DNA of 64,000 nt from Mangrovimonas yunxiaonensis. Lineage in GTDB: Bacteria > Bacteroidota > Bacteroidia > Flavobacteriales > Flavobacteriaceae. The position numbers were made by a program, and so were the translations under genes. Positions within the stretch are counted from its first letter, which is position 1, and the number at the start of each line of letters is the position of its first letter. The notes under the pieces were generated by a model. It was not told where the DNA came from. It was given only the letters and a program-made list of their open reading frames with translations, and searched no databases. Below, piece by piece: positions 61,708 to 64,000 of the stretch. The DNA lies in NCBI RefSeq assembly GCF_000733475.1, contig NZ_JPFK01000007.1, positions 678,501 through 742,500 on the forward strand, read 5' to 3'.

Positions 61708-64000
61708 TTACTGTTTTTCTTCGTCTAATAATTGATTTAGAGCGGCAATGTCTGGAACAAGCACTTGGCGGGCTTTACTGCCTTCAAAGCCTCCAACTAT
61801 GCCAGCGGCTTCTAACTGGTCTATAAGCCTGCCGGCCCTATTGTAACCTAGTTTTAGCTTGCGTTGTAATAACGATGCCGAGCCTTGCTGTGCAATAACT
61901 ATAACCTCTGCTGCTTCTCTAAATAGTTTGTCTCTATCTTCTATATCTACATCAAGACTTGTGCCACTTTCTTCACCAACATACTCGGGTAACAAATAGG
62001 CATCTGGATAGGCTTTTTGCGATCCAATATAATCGGTTATTTGTTCTACTTCTGGGGTATCTACAAAGGCACATTGCAAACGTATCATGTCGTTGCCTTG
62101 GGTGTATAGCATGTCTCCGCGGCCAATAAGTTGGTCGGCTCCTGCACCATCTAAAATGGTACGCGAATCTATTTTAGAGGTTACCCTAAAGGCGATACGT
62201 GCCGGGAAGTTGGCTTTAATAATACCGGTTATAACATTAACCGAAGGCCGTTGTGTGGCAATAATTAAGTGAATGCCAATAGCACGGGCCAGCTGAGCCA
62301 ATCGTGCAATAGGGGTTTCTACCTCCTTACCGGCGGTCATGATTAAGTCGGCAAACTCATCCACCACCAAAACAATGTAAGGCAGAAAACGGTGGCCGTC
62401 GTTAGGGTTTAGCTTTCTGGCTTTAAACTTTGTATTGTATTCCGAAATGTTGCGGCACATGGCATTTTTAAGCAGTTCGTAACGGTCGTCCATTTCAATA
62501 CATAGCGAGTTTAGGGTGTTTATTACCTTGGTATTGTCGGTAATAATGGCTTCTTCGCTATCGGGCAATTTTGCCAGATAATGGCGTTCTATTTTATTGA
62601 AAAGGGTGAGTTCTACTTTTTTAGGGTCTACCAAAACAAATTTAACTTCTGCCGGGTGTTTTTTGTAGAGTAGGGAGGTGAGTACTGCATTTAGCCCCAC
62701 CGATTTTCCTTGCCCCGTGGCACCAGCCATAAGCAAGTGTGGCATTTTGGCTAAGTCTACAACAAAGGTTTCGTTGCTAATGGTTTTTCCTAAAGCCACG
62801 GGCAAATGCATGTCGGCTTTTTGAAACTTTTGTGAGGCGATAACCGAGCGCATGGAAACAATTGTTGCATTCTTGTTAGGAACCTCGATACCTATGGTAC
62901 CTTTCCCGGGAATGGGCGCAATAATACGAATGCCTAAGGCCGAGAGCGAAAGGGCAATGTCGTCTTCCAGATTTTTTATTTTGGAAATGCGAACTCCCGC
63001 TTCTGGAACAATTTCGTACAGCGTTACCGTAGGGCCAATGGTTGCTTTAATGCTGGAAATACCAATTTTGTAATTGTTTAGCGTTTCAACAATTTTATTC
63101 TTGTTTTCCTCTAGTTCCTCTTGGTTTATGGTAATGCCTTCGCTATCGTATTTTTTTAGTAAATCGAGATGTGGGAATTGAAATTTGCTTAAATCCAATT
63201 TTGGATCGAACTCGCCAAAGTCCTCTACAAGTTTATTGGCTAGATTGTCCGTTTCAGACGCTTCTTCTAAAGCGTTTTCAACTTCAATGGCTATATTGTT
63301 TTCCTTATTTTCAACGTCTCCTTCTTCTTCAATGGGTGCCGAGATTTCTAAATCGTTTTTTACGGCAGGAGGCGTTTGTGTATTGGCAGTAGTTGTTTTT
63401 TGTTCGGTATCGAGATCGAAGGTCGATTTTATGGCTTCTGCCTCGGCAGTAAGATCGTTGTCTACTATAGGGGGTTGAGAGGCTGCTTCCGAAAGGTCTT
63501 CAAAATCACTTTTAATGTTTTTCTTGGCCGATTTAAAAAGGGCTTTAAAGCTGTCTGCCGTCATTTTAAACCTTATGGCCAAATAGGTAATTGCTCCAAA
63601 AATAAGCAACATAACCACGCCTATTTTACCAATGTAGTCTTGAAGGAAAGCATTGACTTCGTACCCAATGGTGCCTCCTAAAAAGTCTATTTTACTGGTA
63701 AAAAAGCCTAGGGCTACAGAAAGCCAAATGGCAATTAAAGTGCCCCAAAACCAGTTTTTTTTCAAGCGGGCCTTGTCTATATTAAAGGTGATAAAAACCC
63801 CAGTGAGAACCGTAAGCCCCGAAAAGATAAACGCGGCCACACCAAAACCTTGTTTTATAAAAAAGTTGCTTAACCAAGCGCCAATTTTGCTCAGCCAGTT
63901 TTTGGCTTCGACTTCTCGCGTTGTAAATTCGTTTATAATGCTTTCGTCTGCATTGCCCGTAAAAAAATACGAGACGAACGAAATGAACAGGAGCATTCCA
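61708..64000 (-). CDS. ftsK: DNA translocase FtsK (5' partial)
   Basis: At least 762 residues; the frame is open to the right edge, so the first few dozen residues are outside. Membrane helices at the N-terminus, a Glu/Asn-rich linker, the alpha/beta motor with Walker A GATGQGKS, Walker B-like IVLVVDEFADLI and ARAIGIHLIIATQRPSVNVI, and the C-terminal gamma winged helix (LLQRKLKLGYNRAGRLIDQL) that reads KOPS-type sequences. It pumps DNA during chromosome segregation at division. Upstream of lolA on the same strand. Confidence 0.95.
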   Translation of the reverse strand, partial: GMLLFISFVSYFFTGNADESIINEFTTREVEAKNWLSKIGAWLSNFFIKQGFGVAAFIFSGLTVLTGVFITFNIDKARLKKNWFWGTLIAIWLSVALGFFTSKIDFLGGTIGYEVNAFLQDYIGKIGVVMLLIFGAITYLAIRFKMTADSFKALFKSAKKNIKSDFEDLSEAASQPPIVDNDLTAEAEAIKSTFDLDTEQKTTTANTQTPPAVKNDLEISAPIEEEGDVENKENNIAIEVENALEEASETDNLANKLVEDFGEFDPKLDLSKFQFPHLDLLKKYDSEGITINQEELEENKNKIVETLNNYKIGISSIKATIGPTVTLYEIVPEAGVRISKIKNLEDDIALSLSALGIRIIAPIPGKGTIGIEVPNKNATIVSMRSVIASQKFQKADMHLPVALGKTISNETFVVDLAKMPHLLMAGATGQGKSVGLNAVLTSLLYKKHPAEVKFVLVDPKKVELTLFNKIERHYLAKLPDSEEAIITDNTKVINTLNSLCIEMDDRYELLKNAMCRNISEYNTKFKARKLNPNDGHRFLPYIVLVVDEFADLIMTAGKEVETPIARLAQLARAIGIHLIIATQRPSVNVITGIIKANFPARIAFRVTSKIDSRTILDGAGADQLIGRGDMLYTQGNDMIRLQCAFVDTPEVEQITDYIGSQKAYPDAYLLPEYVGEESGTSLDVDIEDRDKLFREAAEVIVIAQQGSASLLQRKLKLGYNRAGRLIDQLEAAGIVGGFEGSKARQVLVPDIAALNQLLDEEKQ

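Overview
The window looks like a chromosome segment of a marine-type Flavobacteriaceae bacterium (Bacteroidota). The signs are type IX secretion (T9SS) C-terminal sorting domains, lipoproteins whose Cys is followed by Ser/Lys plus Asp pairs, a hybrid two-component regulator (HTCS), bacillithiol synthesis, promoters of the TAnnTTTG type, few Shine-Dalgarno sites and A+T-rich intergenic DNA. No species can be named from the sequence alone. LAYOUT. (1) 1-9.4 kb: one dense plus-strand copper/heavy-metal resistance operon: outer-membrane efflux protein (5' end outside the window), multicopper oxidase fused to a CopB-like barrel, copper P-type ATPase, CDF-type transporter, DUF305 protein, CusB-like adaptor and a small HMA-domain lipoprotein, closed by a terminator. 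(2) 9.4-13.3 kb: accessory DNA with strongly structured non-coding sequence, two Bacteroidota-specific orphan genes (DUF6943-like, DUF6266), a (TC)20 microsatellite and a mobile mystery protein A/B (HTH plus Fic) pair behind four regularly spaced operator-like repeats. Regions 1 and 2 together look like an integrated element. (3) 13.3-34.3 kb: ordinary chromosome: extradiol dioxygenase and DUF417 membrane protein, GreA/Rnk-like protein, Mla-type lipid ABC transporter (mlaE-F-D), flavin-binding protein, a TetR-controlled YbhGFSR-like ABC exporter operon with its own TolC, bshB1, tRNA-His, two M28 peptidases, a DUF3108 protein, tRNA-Ser, a nitroreductase and a DegT-type aminotransferase. (4) 34.3-58 kb: an island of secreted and surface proteins around one HTCS regulator: a GloVer-repeat T9SS protein, a 2115-residue T9SS metalloprotease with thrombospondin-3 repeats, DUF4412 protein, several lipoproteins with poly-Asn linkers, a DUF4870/Tic20-like membrane protein, a YadA-head/S74 protein and a cupredoxin-like lipoprotein with two broken paralogues. 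(5) 58-64 kb: conserved minus-strand housekeeping genes ribBA, lptF/G-type permease, lolA and ftsK (start outside the window). MAIN OBSERVATION. Five promoters in region 4 share one architecture: two 12-bp GTTACATAYGTG-like boxes exactly 21 bp apart, then exactly 24 bp, then a TAnnTTT(A/G)-type -7 element. They precede the GloVer protein, the giant protease, the DUF4412 gene, a lipoprotein operon, and a roughly 100-nt terminated transcript that carries no gene. The most economical model is a small regulon driven by the HTCS encoded in the middle of it, controlling T9SS and lipoprotein cargo instead of a SusCD polysaccharide locus. All functional statements come from motif recognition by eye; no searches were run.
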